From an uncultured Lachnospiraceae bacterium (GTDB lineage Bacteria > Bacillota > Clostridia > Lachnospirales > Lachnospiraceae): a stretch of DNA of 64,000 nucleotides. Positions 40,581 to 50,535 of the stretch are shown here, piece by piece. The notes below the pieces were generated by a model. It was given only the letters and a program-made list of their open reading frames with translations. It had not been told where the DNA came from and made no database searches. The stretch lies in the NCBI GenBank assembly GCA_949840805.1, contig CATKXR010000006.1:1-64000 (forward strand), written 5' to 3'. Position 1 is the first letter of the stretch. Each line of letters begins with the position of its first letter. The position numbers were made by a program, and so were the translations under genes.

Positions 40581-43500
40581 CTATTTCACCGGTTCCAAGA
40601 CCAAAGCACTGACCCATCCGTAGAAATCCCCGTCCTGCCCTACGACGCTTATCTCGTCAGACGGCTTTAAATACAGGATTTTCTCCAGCTTGTCCGAAGA
40701 CATTCCGTTATCGCCGTAATCCGAAGACTGCCGGAAAATACTCCCGACGGACTTGCCGTTCAGCCGGATATCAAACCGCTCTCTCGAACCGTTGGAGATC
40801 ACTGCGACCCGATACTGTCCTTCCATAAAGGACGGGTTGTCCTGCAGCGGAATCTTCAATGCCTCTCCCGGCTGCAAATCTGCCGCCGCCAGGAACATGC
40901 TGGCCGTTCCATAGGCAAAAGCCGGATACCGGTACTCCTCCTTCTCCTGAGGATTTGCCGCCTCTGCCGGTATCAGGACCATCCGGTCCACCCAGCCATA
41001 AGGGCCGGATTCGTCGCCCGGCGCGTAGATGCTGATCACATCATCCGGATTTAAAGCAACCGGACGCTGCAGTACATCCATGGTCACGGAACCCATGTCA
41101 AAGTTGGTCTCGTTCCTGGTGATGGAACCGATCCGTTCCCCGTTCTTTTTGATAACCATCGCCGTCCTGTTTCCGTTGCTCACTACGGCCAGATACCAGG
41201 TTCCCCCGGTAAATTCCTCGTTAGTGCGAAGAGGGATCGTGATCTCTTCCCCTGGCTGCAGGTCCGCTGCCGGATTGTCCTTCTGCTTGGTATAAAAATC
41301 TTCGCACTCCCATGTATAATTCTTTTTGACGCTTTCCTCTTGCGAAGTCCCGGGCTGCACCATAGTCAGGCTCACATAATCCACCCAGCCGTATTTTCCA
41401 CCGGTCTGGCCTTCGATTGCCAGCACGTCACCCGGCTTCAGCGCGATCAGGGTTCCCAGGGAATCCTCGCTCATTTCCCCCATGCCATAACCCGTTTCCT
41501 TGCGGGTGATATTGCCTTTGTTCCATCCGTTTACCTTGACCTTGAAAAATTCCCTGTTGCCGCAGGAACGGATTACCAGGTGGTACATCCCTTCCGCAAA
41601 CCTGCTGTTGTCCGATACTGGGATCAAGATCTGTTCTCCCGGCTGCAGATCCGCCGCCGGATTGTCACTTTGCGCCTTATAATAAGCTTCTCCCTGATAG
41701 ATCAGCCTTCCGTTCTCCACCGAAATGTGCGGCTGGTTCCCGGCTTCAAAATCCCCGGCCAAATCCTTTAAGATCCTGCCTCCTGTCCTGTTAATGAAAT
41801 CAGCCCCTGCCACTTTCCTCCTGCTGTTAAGCACAATCCGGTCTATCCAGTTTCCGTAATTGTCCGTATCCTGTTCCAAAAACTGCACCGTAAGGATATC
41901 TCCCGGCTTCAAATGGATCAGCTCATCCCCCAGTTCCCTGGTCATATACTTTTTCTCATAGCCAGAACCATTCCTGGTCCCGGAAAGCACCTGCACGCCA
42001 TTGACGTACACTACCCAGTTCCGCATGGTTCCCGTGGTATAGAGGGTAAAATGGTAGTCATTTTCCTCAAAACCGTCCGATGCCAGAATCGGGAATTCCA
42101 CCTTCTTGGAAGGATTATTTACATTGGCGACTTTCCCGCCCATTTCCAGCTCGTCCGGATAGTAATCCTCCGCTTCCAGTGTGATTTTCGTCTTCGGCTC
42201 CGGAAGCTTTGCGGGAGTCTTGCTGGTCTCTTTCAGTTTTACATAATCCATCCAGCCATATGGCCCGGCCCCTGCTGCCCCCGGCGCGTAGATGGTGATC
42301 TCATCCTCCTGGCTCAAAGAAAGTATGGAGGACAGTTCCGCTTCCTTCATGTCTTCCCAGTCCGTACTCTCCCGGGAAACCATCCCCACCGGGACTCCGT
42401 TTACCAGAACCATTAATTTCGTCCGGTTTCCGCTGGAGCTTACCGACAAAATATAATTGCCCTCCACAAACCCTGCCAGATCTTTTACTGGTATGGTTAT
42501 CTTGTCCTCCGGCTGCAGGTCTGCATATTGCCCGGAGGATCCGGTCGTCCTGTCATAATAATCTGCCGCCGAATAATAAAGTTCATTTCCCATGGCCTGG
42601 TCCACCAGGCCGAACAAGCCAAGCTGTCTGGTTTCAAACTCTGCGTACACTTTGTTCTGCACCAGTTTAAAGGGTATGGTAATCTTCTTCCCGTCTTCTG
42701 TAATCCGGTACAGGGAAATCTGCTCTTCCGAATCCACCGCCCGGGCGGCGCTCCTGTTCCTGCTGCTCCCGCCGCCAAAATTCTCCGGAACAGGGATCCT
42801 GATTTTCATCACCCCGGACGGAGAAACCTCAACGCCGTCTAATGTCAGAGAAATCCTGTAAAAACTCATGGCCGGCGAATTTTCCTGGGTAAACCCAAAG
42901 AGCTCCCGGATCTCATCCAGGGCCGGCTCGTCCGCAGGCTCTACGGAAAGCTGTGAACCGGAAGGCGCCACGCCTGCCTCGGCTTCCACATACACTCCTT
43001 CTGCTTCCTCCTCAAAAGGACTGCCTGCCTTCAGGCTGATGTAGTCCACCCAGCCGTAATTATTATCCGCCCGGATGACAATTGTCTGTCCTTTTGACAG
43101 CTTCAGCGCATCCTTCGGCCCGCAAAGCTCATAATCGCCCCAGCCTGTTCCTTCCCTGGCAATCGTGGCCTTCTCCTGCCCGTCTACCAGGATCGTGTAA
43201 TTCTGGCCGCCGCACACGCGAAGGATAAGGTTGTAAACCGTGGTTTCAAATGCTTCATCGTCAGGTATGGGAATGGTGATCTGTTCCCCTGGCTGTAAGT
43301 CTGCCGCCGCCCCATTGTCTGCCGGCTTATAATAGTAGTCCTCTCCTTCAAATTTCCAGATATCCTCATCAGCAAGAATAAAGATTCCGCCCCTTGTCTC
43401 CATCTGGACGCAGATTTTCTCTCCTTCCTGCCAGGAACCGTTCACAAGCGCGGGTGTGTCCCCAGGATTCTGGGCAAAGTAAACCTCACAGTCGTCTGAA

Positions 43501-44978
43501 TATCCTTTTGGTATGGGAAGCCAGGCAACCACCTCTCCGTCCAAATCCCCCATTCTGTCCAGCTTGTCTTCTTCCCCGTCTTCGCTGTAAGAACGGCTTT
43601 TTTTCGGCGCCTTTAGGTTAAAACGGTAAAAGAATACCTTTTTGCCCTCTTCTTTAAACTGCGCCCGAATAGCCTGGCGGTCAGGCCGGGAAACCGTTTC
43701 GGATACGATCGTGGTTCCATCCGGCAAAATACCCTCCGGCGCTGTCACCCGGATCCCGGTCTCCTCGTCTGTCTCATCAAACCTTGGCGTGATATCACCG
43801 GTGCGGTTCAAACGGATGTAATCGACATGGCCCCAAGAACTATCCACGTCTGAAAGCTTTATCACACTGCTGGCAGAAAGCTCCAGTTCCGTTCCAAAAC
43901 TCACAACAACACAGGTTCCTTGTTCCCATTTTCCCGTACCCGGGGCTGCCATATTGCCTGTCCCGTTCCCGTCAACCTCAACTCCCCACTTAGTCCTTGC
44001 CCCATTCACGCATCCGTACAATTTATAGGTTCCCGGCTGAAAACCAGCGACCTTAGACAAATCAAAGGAAATGCTCTGGCCTCCATTAATCTCCACCCGG
44101 TCCCCATCACTGTGTATTTGGGCTCCTCCGCTGTAAACCGCAGCAGAACCCTCCGCCTCAACCCGATAACTGGTATCCACATAAACCAGCTTCATCCAGT
44201 CCAGATGGGCATACTCATTTGCGCCCTCGGATATGGTCACAGTCTCCGTGCCTGTCAAATCCAAAATTTCATGGGAAAAATATTCTGTTAGGTCCCCGGC
44301 AGTAAAGCCCTTCCCCACTTTTGTTACTTCCCCTTTTTCGCTGCTATTTACCAACACCTTTATTTTTGTGGAACTTCCGTTCATATTGACGGACAACAGA
44401 TATTTTCCTGCCTTAAAGTTTGAAATCTTGCTTAAATCATAGGTAAGAGAGCCATATTGCTGCAGCTCTACCCTGTCTCCCTCGCCATTTAATACTTGTG
44501 GTGCCGCAAAAGAAGCAATACTCCCATCCTCCGCCTCCAACTGATACACCCCGTCTGTCCCATACTGCCGGCTCATGCTGAAAAGCATCCCGTTGGAAGC
44601 AGTCGCCACCATCGTCCCGTTGGAAGCAGTCGCTGTCAAAGCCCCTGTGCCGGTCGCCGGCTCCTCCCAGCCGTCGTCCTCGCTGTCATCCCCTTTTTTC
44701 CCGTCTTCTTCCTCTCTGCCGCTGTCGCTGGGACTTGCCAGGCTCCCTTCCTTCTCCTCATCCGGTTCTTTGTCCTCTGTCCCGGTCTCTTTCCCGCCTC
44801 CGGCCTCATCCAGGATCCCGTCCGCCTCGTCAGGCGTGGCCGTCTTGTAGCCGTCTTCCCTGATCCTGCCGCCGTCTGCCAGCTCCGTGTCCACGGTCGC
44901 CGCCGCCGTCCACACCGGAACCTGGTAAGCCAGCAGCGCCACGATCAAAATCTGAGCGATCCGTTTTTTCCCCTTCAT
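40581..44978 (-). CDS. Secreted multi-module carbohydrate-binding protein
   Basis: A 1465-residue protein with a signal peptide (KRIAQILIVALLAYQVPVWTAAA) and an acidic linker to about residue 140. It carries eight CBM35/CBM6-like beta-sandwich modules, each ending in GWVDYISL-like sequence and most opening with AADLQPGEQITIP. Two interposed domains (about 400-535 and 660-790) resemble ZU5-type beta domains of Clostridial surface proteins. No catalytic domain and no LPXTG or wall-binding repeats were seen. It is probably a scavenging or surface glucan-binding protein that keeps dextran near the GH66 enzyme and importer. Confidence 0.78.
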   Translation of the reverse strand: MKGKKRIAQILIVALLAYQVPVWTAAATVDTELADGGRIREDGYKTATPDEADGILDEAGGGKETGTEDKEPDEEKEGSLASPSDSGREEEDGKKGDDSEDDGWEEPATGTGALTATASNGTMVATASNGMLFSMSRQYGTDGVYQLEAEDGSIASFAAPQVLNGEGDRVELQQYGSLTYDLSKISNFKAGKYLLSVNMNGSSTKIKVLVNSSEKGEVTKVGKGFTAGDLTEYFSHEILDLTGTETVTISEGANEYAHLDWMKLVYVDTSYRVEAEGSAAVYSGGAQIHSDGDRVEINGGQSISFDLSKVAGFQPGTYKLYGCVNGARTKWGVEVDGNGTGNMAAPGTGKWEQGTCVVVSFGTELELSASSVIKLSDVDSSWGHVDYIRLNRTGDITPRFDETDEETGIRVTAPEGILPDGTTIVSETVSRPDRQAIRAQFKEEGKKVFFYRFNLKAPKKSRSYSEDGEEDKLDRMGDLDGEVVAWLPIPKGYSDDCEVYFAQNPGDTPALVNGSWQEGEKICVQMETRGGIFILADEDIWKFEGEDYYYKPADNGAAADLQPGEQITIPIPDDEAFETTVYNLILRVCGGQNYTILVDGQEKATIAREGTGWGDYELCGPKDALKLSKGQTIVIRADNNYGWVDYISLKAGSPFEEEAEGVYVEAEAGVAPSGSQLSVEPADEPALDEIRELFGFTQENSPAMSFYRISLTLDGVEVSPSGVMKIRIPVPENFGGGSSRNRSAARAVDSEEQISLYRITEDGKKITIPFKLVQNKVYAEFETRQLGLFGLVDQAMGNELYYSAADYYDRTTGSSGQYADLQPEDKITIPVKDLAGFVEGNYILSVSSSGNRTKLMVLVNGVPVGMVSRESTDWEDMKEAELSSILSLSQEDEITIYAPGAAGAGPYGWMDYVKLKETSKTPAKLPEPKTKITLEAEDYYPDELEMGGKVANVNNPSKKVEFPILASDGFEENDYHFTLYTTGTMRNWVVYVNGVQVLSGTRNGSGYEKKYMTRELGDELIHLKPGDILTVQFLEQDTDNYGNWIDRIVLNSRRKVAGADFINRTGGRILKDLAGDFEAGNQPHISVENGRLIYQGEAYYKAQSDNPAADLQPGEQILIPVSDNSRFAEGMYHLVIRSCGNREFFKVKVNGWNKGNITRKETGYGMGEMSEDSLGTLIALKPGDVLAIEGQTGGKYGWVDYVSLTMVQPGTSQEESVKKNYTWECEDFYTKQKDNPAADLQPGEEITIPLRTNEEFTGGTWYLAVVSNGNRTAMVIKKNGERIGSITRNETNFDMGSVTMDVLQRPVALNPDDVISIYAPGDESGPYGWVDRMVLIPAEAANPQEKEEYRYPAFAYGTASMFLAAADLQPGEALKIPLQDNPSFMEGQYRVAVISNGSRERFDIRLNGKSVGSIFRQSSDYGDNGMSSDKLEKILYLKPSDEISVVGQDGDFYGWVSALVLEPVK

Positions 44979-44981
44979 CCT

Positions 44982-46487
44982 TTATTCCTCCACGGTATCC
45001 CAACAGATATAGTCATAATCCTTCTCCGTCAGGCTTTTCCATACTCTGCGGTTGTCGTCATCCTTCTCGCCGTCATAATAATCAATCACATAGCCATACT
45101 CGTCATTTTTGTCGCTTATTTTTGTCACCCGGTATTCGTTGCCATCGCTGGAGACATAATGGCTTCCGCCTCTTGTCCCTTTCTTTACCCTTCCGGAACC
45201 ATCCACCAGGAAAAATCCCGTGCTTTTTCCTGTGTCGTCCTTCTCTTCCAATGTAGGCAGGTACACTACCTCGCAAGTATCGAACTGGGCGCCAACCGCA
45301 AGCCCCTGATAATAGAGCCTTCCCGCACTCACGCCGCTTATCCCCTGCCCCTTGGAATATTTGCTGTTGGACCGTTCTGAAAAATAGTAATAATAAACAT
45401 ATCCGTCGCTGCCGTCGTCGTCATCAACGTTTTCCTTCATCACCGGCCCTGTCTTCATAGCCGCGTTATCCATAAAGCAGTAAAGGCCGTCCCCAAAAGA
45501 GGGATCCCCTTCTGCCCCTGACAGGAATATCATCCCATCGATCCTGGTTCCCGAATCCTCCAGGCAGTAATATTTTCCATCGATCCTTGTCACATTCACG
45601 TCCGTAGACCATCCTTCCAGGATGTAAGTGCCGATCTCATCTACTTTTTGGGCCTTCCGCTTGGCTGAAAGGGAGGCGCCGCTTCCCCTGCCTCCGCTGC
45701 CTGTCACGACGTAGGAGGAGGAATCCGCATAAAAGCTCCGGCTGTCATCGTCCTCATCATCCCAGGGCGGAATGGCGTCCACCCACTGATTTGTGGCCAG
45801 GGAGCCGTCGCCCTCCGTTGCATACATCATATTTTCCGGATTGTTTCTGCACAATTCTTTATCGGATTCCTGGCTGTCCGTGTCCACCCTTAAATACTGC
45901 TCTGAACTTCCGTCTCCACGGTCATAGATCCAGCCGGTCAGGACAGCGCCTTCATCGTCAAAAAGATACCGTTTCCCGTCAATTGTCTTTCTCCTGTCAC
46001 GGCAGGGTTTTCCGTTCTCCTCAAAATAATACCGTTTCATCTCGTACTCATCTTCCTGGGTCCCTTCAAACTGCTGCCGGTCGTCATAGACCGCCTGTTC
46101 GGGATTATAGACCGTCACCCATCCCGTAGCCATCTTTCCGTCCTGGCCGCAGTAATAAATATCGCCCTCCTCCACAGTCTCGCTGTAAGGCTCAGGAAAT
46201 TCATTTTTCGGACAGTGGACCCACCCGGTCAGCATGGTCCCGTCCTCGCCGAAAAAGTACACGTCGCCATTCAGCTCTTTCTTCCCTTTTACCTTTTCTC
46301 CCTTCTCGTCCAGATAATACCACAGGTTGTCGGCGTCGTTATATTCCCACTGCCCGCCGTTAGCCCATGCCGTACCTGTATAGTACCCGGCAAAATGCGT
46401 CGCCGGCGCCTTTTGCCAGATGCCTTCCAGTGCCGTGGCAAGCAGTATCCCTGCCGCCATTCCGGTAATCATTTTTCCCCTTCTCAT
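44982..46487 (-). CDS. Secreted protein with choline/glucan-binding-type wall repeats
   Basis: About 501 residues. A signal peptide (GKMITGMAAGILLATALEGIW) is followed by aromatic repeats of the cell-wall-binding family (WYYLDEKGEKVKGKKELNGDVYFFGEDGTMLTGWV; YYCGQDGKMATGWV; RYLFDDEGAVLTGWI). The rest contains further WY/GxxxTG units, many Asp and a Ser/Gly linker. No enzyme domain was recognised. It may tether glucan or the neighbouring CBM protein to the cell surface. I take ATG 46487, 6 nt after GAGGTG; a GTG three codons earlier is possible. Four nt separate it from the CBM gene. Confidence 0.75.
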   Translation of the reverse strand: MRRGKMITGMAAGILLATALEGIWQKAPATHFAGYYTGTAWANGGQWEYNDADNLWYYLDEKGEKVKGKKELNGDVYFFGEDGTMLTGWVHCPKNEFPEPYSETVEEGDIYYCGQDGKMATGWVTVYNPEQAVYDDRQQFEGTQEDEYEMKRYYFEENGKPCRDRRKTIDGKRYLFDDEGAVLTGWIYDRGDGSSEQYLRVDTDSQESDKELCRNNPENMMYATEGDGSLATNQWVDAIPPWDDEDDDSRSFYADSSSYVVTGSGGRGSGASLSAKRKAQKVDEIGTYILEGWSTDVNVTRIDGKYYCLEDSGTRIDGMIFLSGAEGDPSFGDGLYCFMDNAAMKTGPVMKENVDDDDGSDGYVYYYYFSERSNSKYSKGQGISGVSAGRLYYQGLAVGAQFDTCEVVYLPTLEEKDDTGKSTGFFLVDGSGRVKKGTRGGSHYVSSDGNEYRVTKISDKNDEYGYVIDYYDGEKDDDNRRVWKSLTEKDYDYICWDTVEE

Positions 46488-46600
46488 ACGATGCACCTCG
46501 CTCCTCCATCCAAATACTCTATATCCCCTTGCCGCCTCATATTTTCCGTAATTTTCAAAACGCCCTTTCCTCTCCGCCGCCTTTTGCGGGCCGGACGTCC

Positions 46601-47497
46601 TTACTCCTTCACGCTCCCCATCACAATGCCGGTAATCAGGTATTTCTGGAGTACCGGATAAATCATCAGCAGCGGAACCACGGACACCACGATTTTCGCC
46701 GCATTCAGATTCTGCTTGGACACTTCCATGGCATTGACCAGCGAACTTAAGCTTCCTCCGGAATTTAAGATATCCTCCAGGTTAATGCTCAAAGACTGGA
46801 TATAAGTCTGAAGAGGATAATTTGCCACCCTCGTCATGTAGATCAGCCCTCCGAAAAAGTCGTTCCAGCTTCCCACGATGCTGAACAGCGCCACCGTGGC
46901 AATCACTGGCTTCGAGCAGGGAATGTAGACCTTGGTCAGCACCTGGAAAGGCGTGGCCCCGTCAATCACCGCCGCTTCCGCCAGGGATTTGGGGACCCCG
47001 ATGAAAAAGTTCATGACCATAATCACGCTGAAAATGGGTACAGCTCCCGGCAGTACCAGAGACCACACCGTGTTGATCAGCCCTAAGTTTTTCACCACCA
47101 GATAGGAAGGAATCATCCCGCCGCTGAACAACATGGCAAAAATCAGCAGGCCCATATAGATATTTCTTCCCTTAAACTCCCTCTCCGTCTTGGAAAGAGG
47201 GTAGGCCATCATCACCAGAAGAACCAGGTTCAGGACAAGCTGAAGCGCTACCCGGACCACGGAGATCCCGAAAGACCTCCAGAACTGCTTATCTTCCAGA
47301 ATCTTATTGTAAGCCGCCGTGGTAAATTTCACCGGGACAAAACCTACGATATTGGCGGCAGCCGCATCGCTGCTGCTGAAAGAGATCGCCAGAATATTCA
47401 AAAGAGGCAAAAGGCAGATCAGCCCCAAAAAGAATACAATCAGATAAATGACGATCTTCCCTATATTTCCCCGAAATCCTTTTCTTGTTACCATCAT
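46601..47497 (-). CDS. ABC sugar importer permease, LplC/YtcP type
   Basis: A 298-residue inner-membrane permease with six predicted helices, MalG-like. The EAA motif that contacts the ATPase is EAAVIDGATPFQVLTKVYIPCSKP. It starts with two Met after GGCGGG, 9 nt from the preceding permease stop. Together with the next two genes it forms an importer of the CUT1 family for complex oligosaccharides. No ATPase gene is in the locus, as usual for these systems, which share an MsmX-type ATPase. Confidence 0.9.
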   Translation of the reverse strand: MMVTRKGFRGNIGKIVIYLIVFFLGLICLLPLLNILAISFSSSDAAAANIVGFVPVKFTTAAYNKILEDKQFWRSFGISVVRVALQLVLNLVLLVMMAYPLSKTEREFKGRNIYMGLLIFAMLFSGGMIPSYLVVKNLGLINTVWSLVLPGAVPIFSVIMVMNFFIGVPKSLAEAAVIDGATPFQVLTKVYIPCSKPVIATVALFSIVGSWNDFFGGLIYMTRVANYPLQTYIQSLSINLEDILNSGGSLSSLVNAMEVSKQNLNAAKIVVSVVPLLMIYPVLQKYLITGIVMGSVKE

Positions 47498-47506
47498 CCC
47501 GCCTCC

Positions 47507-48430
47507 TTAAAAGATCTTCTGGTCAGCGAACCGTTTGGAAAGTTCGTTGGCCGACAGCATGAGAATCATTCCGACCACGGAACGCAGAAGTCCCACTGCC
47601 GTTGAAAAACTGTATTTCCGCCCGATCAGGCCCATCCGGTACACATATGTATCCAGCACATCTCCCGTTTCATATACCATGGGAGAATAGAGATTGTAGA
47701 TCTGGTCAAATCCCGCGCTCAAAATACTGGTAAGGTTCATGGCCGCCATCAGCAGGATCACCGGCATCATGCCAGGAAGGGTAATATTCCACACCCGCTT
47801 CCACCAGGTAGCCCCGTCCATGGCCGCCGCCTCGTGAAGCCCCGGGTCAATGGCCGTGATCGCCGCCAGGTATACAATGGAATTGTATCCGAACTCCTTC
47901 CAGACATCCGTCACCACAATCAGGGGGCGGAACCAAAGGTTGCTTCCGAGAAAATTGATCTTTTCCAGCCCCAGGGCTGCGATCATCTGGTTCACCGGCC
48001 CGTCCAGATTCACCATATTGACCACCACAGCCGCCAGCACCACCCAGGAAAGGAAATGGGGCAGGTAAACGATGGTCTGCACCAGCCGTTTGAACACACG
48101 GACCCTGATTTCATTCAGCAAGATGGCAAACACAATGGCCATCAGCGTCCCCAGGAAAATCTTCCCCAACGCAATCAGCAGGGTATTGGTAAAAATCCTG
48201 CCTACATCCGGCAGCGTAAACATATAGGCAAAATTTTTCAGTCCCACAAACTTTGACCTTAAGATCCCCTTTGCCGGGACATAATCCTGAAAAGCCATGA
48301 TTATGCCGAACATAGGGATATAAGAGAACACTAAGATAAACAACATACCCGGAGCCATCATGGCATGGTACATGGTCTGGGAACTCATCCCTCTCTGCCC
48401 TGAAGCCCCGCCGCTTCTTTTTTCTTTCAT
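47507..48430 (-). CDS. ABC sugar importer permease, LplB/YteP type
   Basis: A 307-residue MalF-like permease with six helices, the partner of the following permease. The EAA motif is EAAAMDGATWWKRVWNITLPGMMPV. N-terminal residues are hydrophilic before helix 1 (MYHAMMAPGMLFILVFSYIP). It starts 3 nt after the substrate-binding protein stop. The imported sugar is probably isomalto-oligosaccharide, from the neighbouring GH66 and GH13 genes. Confidence 0.9.
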   Translation of the reverse strand: MKEKRSGGASGQRGMSSQTMYHAMMAPGMLFILVFSYIPMFGIIMAFQDYVPAKGILRSKFVGLKNFAYMFTLPDVGRIFTNTLLIALGKIFLGTLMAIVFAILLNEIRVRVFKRLVQTIVYLPHFLSWVVLAAVVVNMVNLDGPVNQMIAALGLEKINFLGSNLWFRPLIVVTDVWKEFGYNSIVYLAAITAIDPGLHEAAAMDGATWWKRVWNITLPGMMPVILLMAAMNLTSILSAGFDQIYNLYSPMVYETGDVLDTYVYRMGLIGRKYSFSTAVGLLRSVVGMILMLSANELSKRFADQKIF

Positions 48431-48433
48431 CGT

Positions 48434-50155
48434 CTACTCCCCCTTCTGCTCCACTGCTTCCTGCACTTCTTTGGTAATCTGTTCTCCCCCCTGCTTTTTC
48501 CACTGCTCCACAAAGGCGTCAAACTGGCTGATATCCTTGGCCCCGGTGACAATCGCCACAAAATTCTCTTCCTCCAGAGTGCCAAGGCTCGCGTTGTTGC
48601 TTTCCATGGTCTCGGTGATCCCCCAGAACGCCGGAGTCACCCAGTTCATCTTCTCCTCCCGGGTCAGACGGTCAATGAGGGCGATTCCCTCCATACGGGA
48701 AACGTATTTGGCCCAGTCGCTCACCTCTGCGGCTTTCGGGTCCGCCAAATACCGATTCACGCTGTCCACAACGCTCCTGGACTCTGCGGTACGCACCTCC
48801 TCCATGGAAATCTCCCCGTCCAAACACCGCCTGATATCGGAAAAATCATCCAGAAGAGAAGTATAGGCGTTGATCTCAAGAGGAATCGGCCTGGCCGTCC
48901 CGTCTACTCCCTGGCTGATATAAGCGCTCACCTCCGGATAATCCTCATTCAGCGTGGCGCTGTTGGCCATCTGGTCAAAATAGAGATTTACCATTTTCAC
49001 CAGCACCTCCGGATTGGAGTAACCTTTGCGGACCACCATATAACCGTTGCTGGCATTGCTGTGGGTGACATTTACCATCCCCTTTTCGTCCGCAATCACA
49101 TAAGCCGCAAAATCCCCCTCCGGATTCATGCCCCGCACGTTGTTCAAAAGCCAGTCCGGAATATGCCAGGGGCCAAATACAATCCCTGTCTGCCCGTTGG
49201 TCAGAAGGGCCGTGATATCGTCCCATGTCCTTGTCCCGAACTGAGGATCCACCACTCCCTCCCGGAACCACTCCGCCATCTGCGCCAGGGCGGCCTTCAT
49301 CTCCGGTGACACAGAACCATAATAAACATTTCCGTCCTCTCCCATCAGCCAGTTTTTCGGGAACGCCCCGAAAGCCGAAGCAATTCCGTTCATGGTATAT
49401 CCGCTGCTGCCGTAATCGTCTGCTGTCAGATAGGGGGCAAAAGCCATTCCCACCGGATTGCCGCTGCCTCCCGGATCCTTTTCCAGAAATGCCCTGGCAA
49501 TCTTTTCCAACTCTTCTATTGTAATGCATTTGTCTTTGTCCGAATCTATATCCAGCCCTAAGCTGTCCAGCCAGTCTTTCCGGATATAGGCCACACAAGG
49601 CGCGCTGTCCAGGTTTGTTCCCGGAATCGCCATGAGCCGCCCTTCGTAAGTAGCCAGATCCAGGCATCTTCCTCCATAGGAATCATAGATCTCCTTAATA
49701 TAATCACTGGCATACTCCTGATATACGTCTGTCAGGTCCGCTACCAGTTCATTCTCCACCAGCTCGTCCAGCAGATCCTTGGAACCTACCTTCATCACAT
49801 CCGGCAGCTCGCCTGCCGCTATGGACAAGGATACCTGACGGTCATAATCCGCCCCGTTGGCCTCAAAATCATCCTGGATCTCCACATTCAGCACCGCCTT
49901 CAGATAACGGGTATAAGCATTATCCTCATAACTGTCATTGTCCGGAAATTTCGGATTGGCAATGGTGCTTCTCCCCATACCGCAGACCAGCGTCTCCTCA
50001 TAGGCTCCGAACGGCCCCTGGGAAGCTGCCACCGGCGGCTGGTTCACCGGCCTTTTGCCTTTACAGCCTGTCAGCGCAATGGCCGCCCCGGCCATAACCA
50101 GTCCAGCTGTCCTCCATTTTTTCCGGGTTGTCCCCTGTTTTTTTCCCTTTTCCAT
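48434..50155 (-). CDS. Extracellular sugar-binding lipoprotein, LplA/YtcQ type
   Basis: A 573-residue solute-binding protein. It has a lipoprotein signal with lipobox LTGC (cleavage before Cys near residue 30) and the large two-lobed fold of family-1 binding proteins (DRQVSLSIAAGELPDVMKV; GIVFGPWHIPDWLLNN). An EF-hand-like calcium loop (DIDSDKDKCITIEELEK) is inserted near 190. The ATG at 50155 has AGGAG upstream; the 25 codons before it are out of signal context. It is the first gene of the importer-hydrolase operon, behind a good promoter. Confidence 0.88.
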   Translation of the reverse strand: MEKGKKQGTTRKKWRTAGLVMAGAAIALTGCKGKRPVNQPPVAASQGPFGAYEETLVCGMGRSTIANPKFPDNDSYEDNAYTRYLKAVLNVEIQDDFEANGADYDRQVSLSIAAGELPDVMKVGSKDLLDELVENELVADLTDVYQEYASDYIKEIYDSYGGRCLDLATYEGRLMAIPGTNLDSAPCVAYIRKDWLDSLGLDIDSDKDKCITIEELEKIARAFLEKDPGGSGNPVGMAFAPYLTADDYGSSGYTMNGIASAFGAFPKNWLMGEDGNVYYGSVSPEMKAALAQMAEWFREGVVDPQFGTRTWDDITALLTNGQTGIVFGPWHIPDWLLNNVRGMNPEGDFAAYVIADEKGMVNVTHSNASNGYMVVRKGYSNPEVLVKMVNLYFDQMANSATLNEDYPEVSAYISQGVDGTARPIPLEINAYTSLLDDFSDIRRCLDGEISMEEVRTAESRSVVDSVNRYLADPKAAEVSDWAKYVSRMEGIALIDRLTREEKMNWVTPAFWGITETMESNNASLGTLEEENFVAIVTGAKDISQFDAFVEQWKKQGGEQITKEVQEAVEQKGE

Positions 50156-50218
50156 AGTTTCTCTCCTCGCCCTTTTTCCATTTTTACCGAAGATTTTCCG
50201 ATATTTTCCTTCCGTTTT

Positions 50219-50247
50219 ATTATAATCCACAAAAAAATACTAGTAAA
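50219..50247 (-). promoter_or_regulatory. Promoter of the dextran importer operon
   Basis: Minus strand TTTACT (50247-50242), exactly 17 nt, and TATAAT (50224-50219), 64 nt before the lipoprotein ATG. It is probably controlled by the AraC-type regulator encoded upstream. Confidence 0.6.
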
Positions 50248-50326
50248 CGAAACAAAATACCGTTTTATTTCACATTTTCAGCTACTTTTATCCTTGTCTG
50301 AACCGACAGAATTTTCTTCTTATTTT

Positions 50327-50455
50327 ATCCGGCCCGGTAGCTCCTCTGTCCGGCCCCGGCGCTCCTTTATCCGCTTCCGGCGCTCCTTTGCCTAGCCCCG
50401 ATGCTCCTCTATTCCGGCCCCGGCGCTCCTCTGCCCGGCCCCGGCCGGCCGGAAA
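50327..50455. repeat. 21-nt G+C-rich tandem repeats between histidine kinase and importer operon
   Basis: About five copies of a 21-nt unit (CCGGCCCCGGCGCTCCTCTG-like). The minus strand is open through them with a 7-residue GAPGPDR-like peptide, but no ribosome binding site of note supports a gene. The remaining spacer holds the operon promoter. Confidence 0.6.
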
Positions 50456-50535
50456 ACCGGTCTCCTGGCCGCATGGCCCGTATACGAAAAAAAAGACATA
50501 CTCTCGGATTTCTCCAAGAATATGTCCCATGATTT

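Noticed and set aside
50288..50530. 80-codon minus-strand ORF with collagen-like GAPGPD repeats
   Set aside because: It is a product of the 21-nt spacer repeats. Without a ribosome binding site or secretion signal I do not call it a gene.
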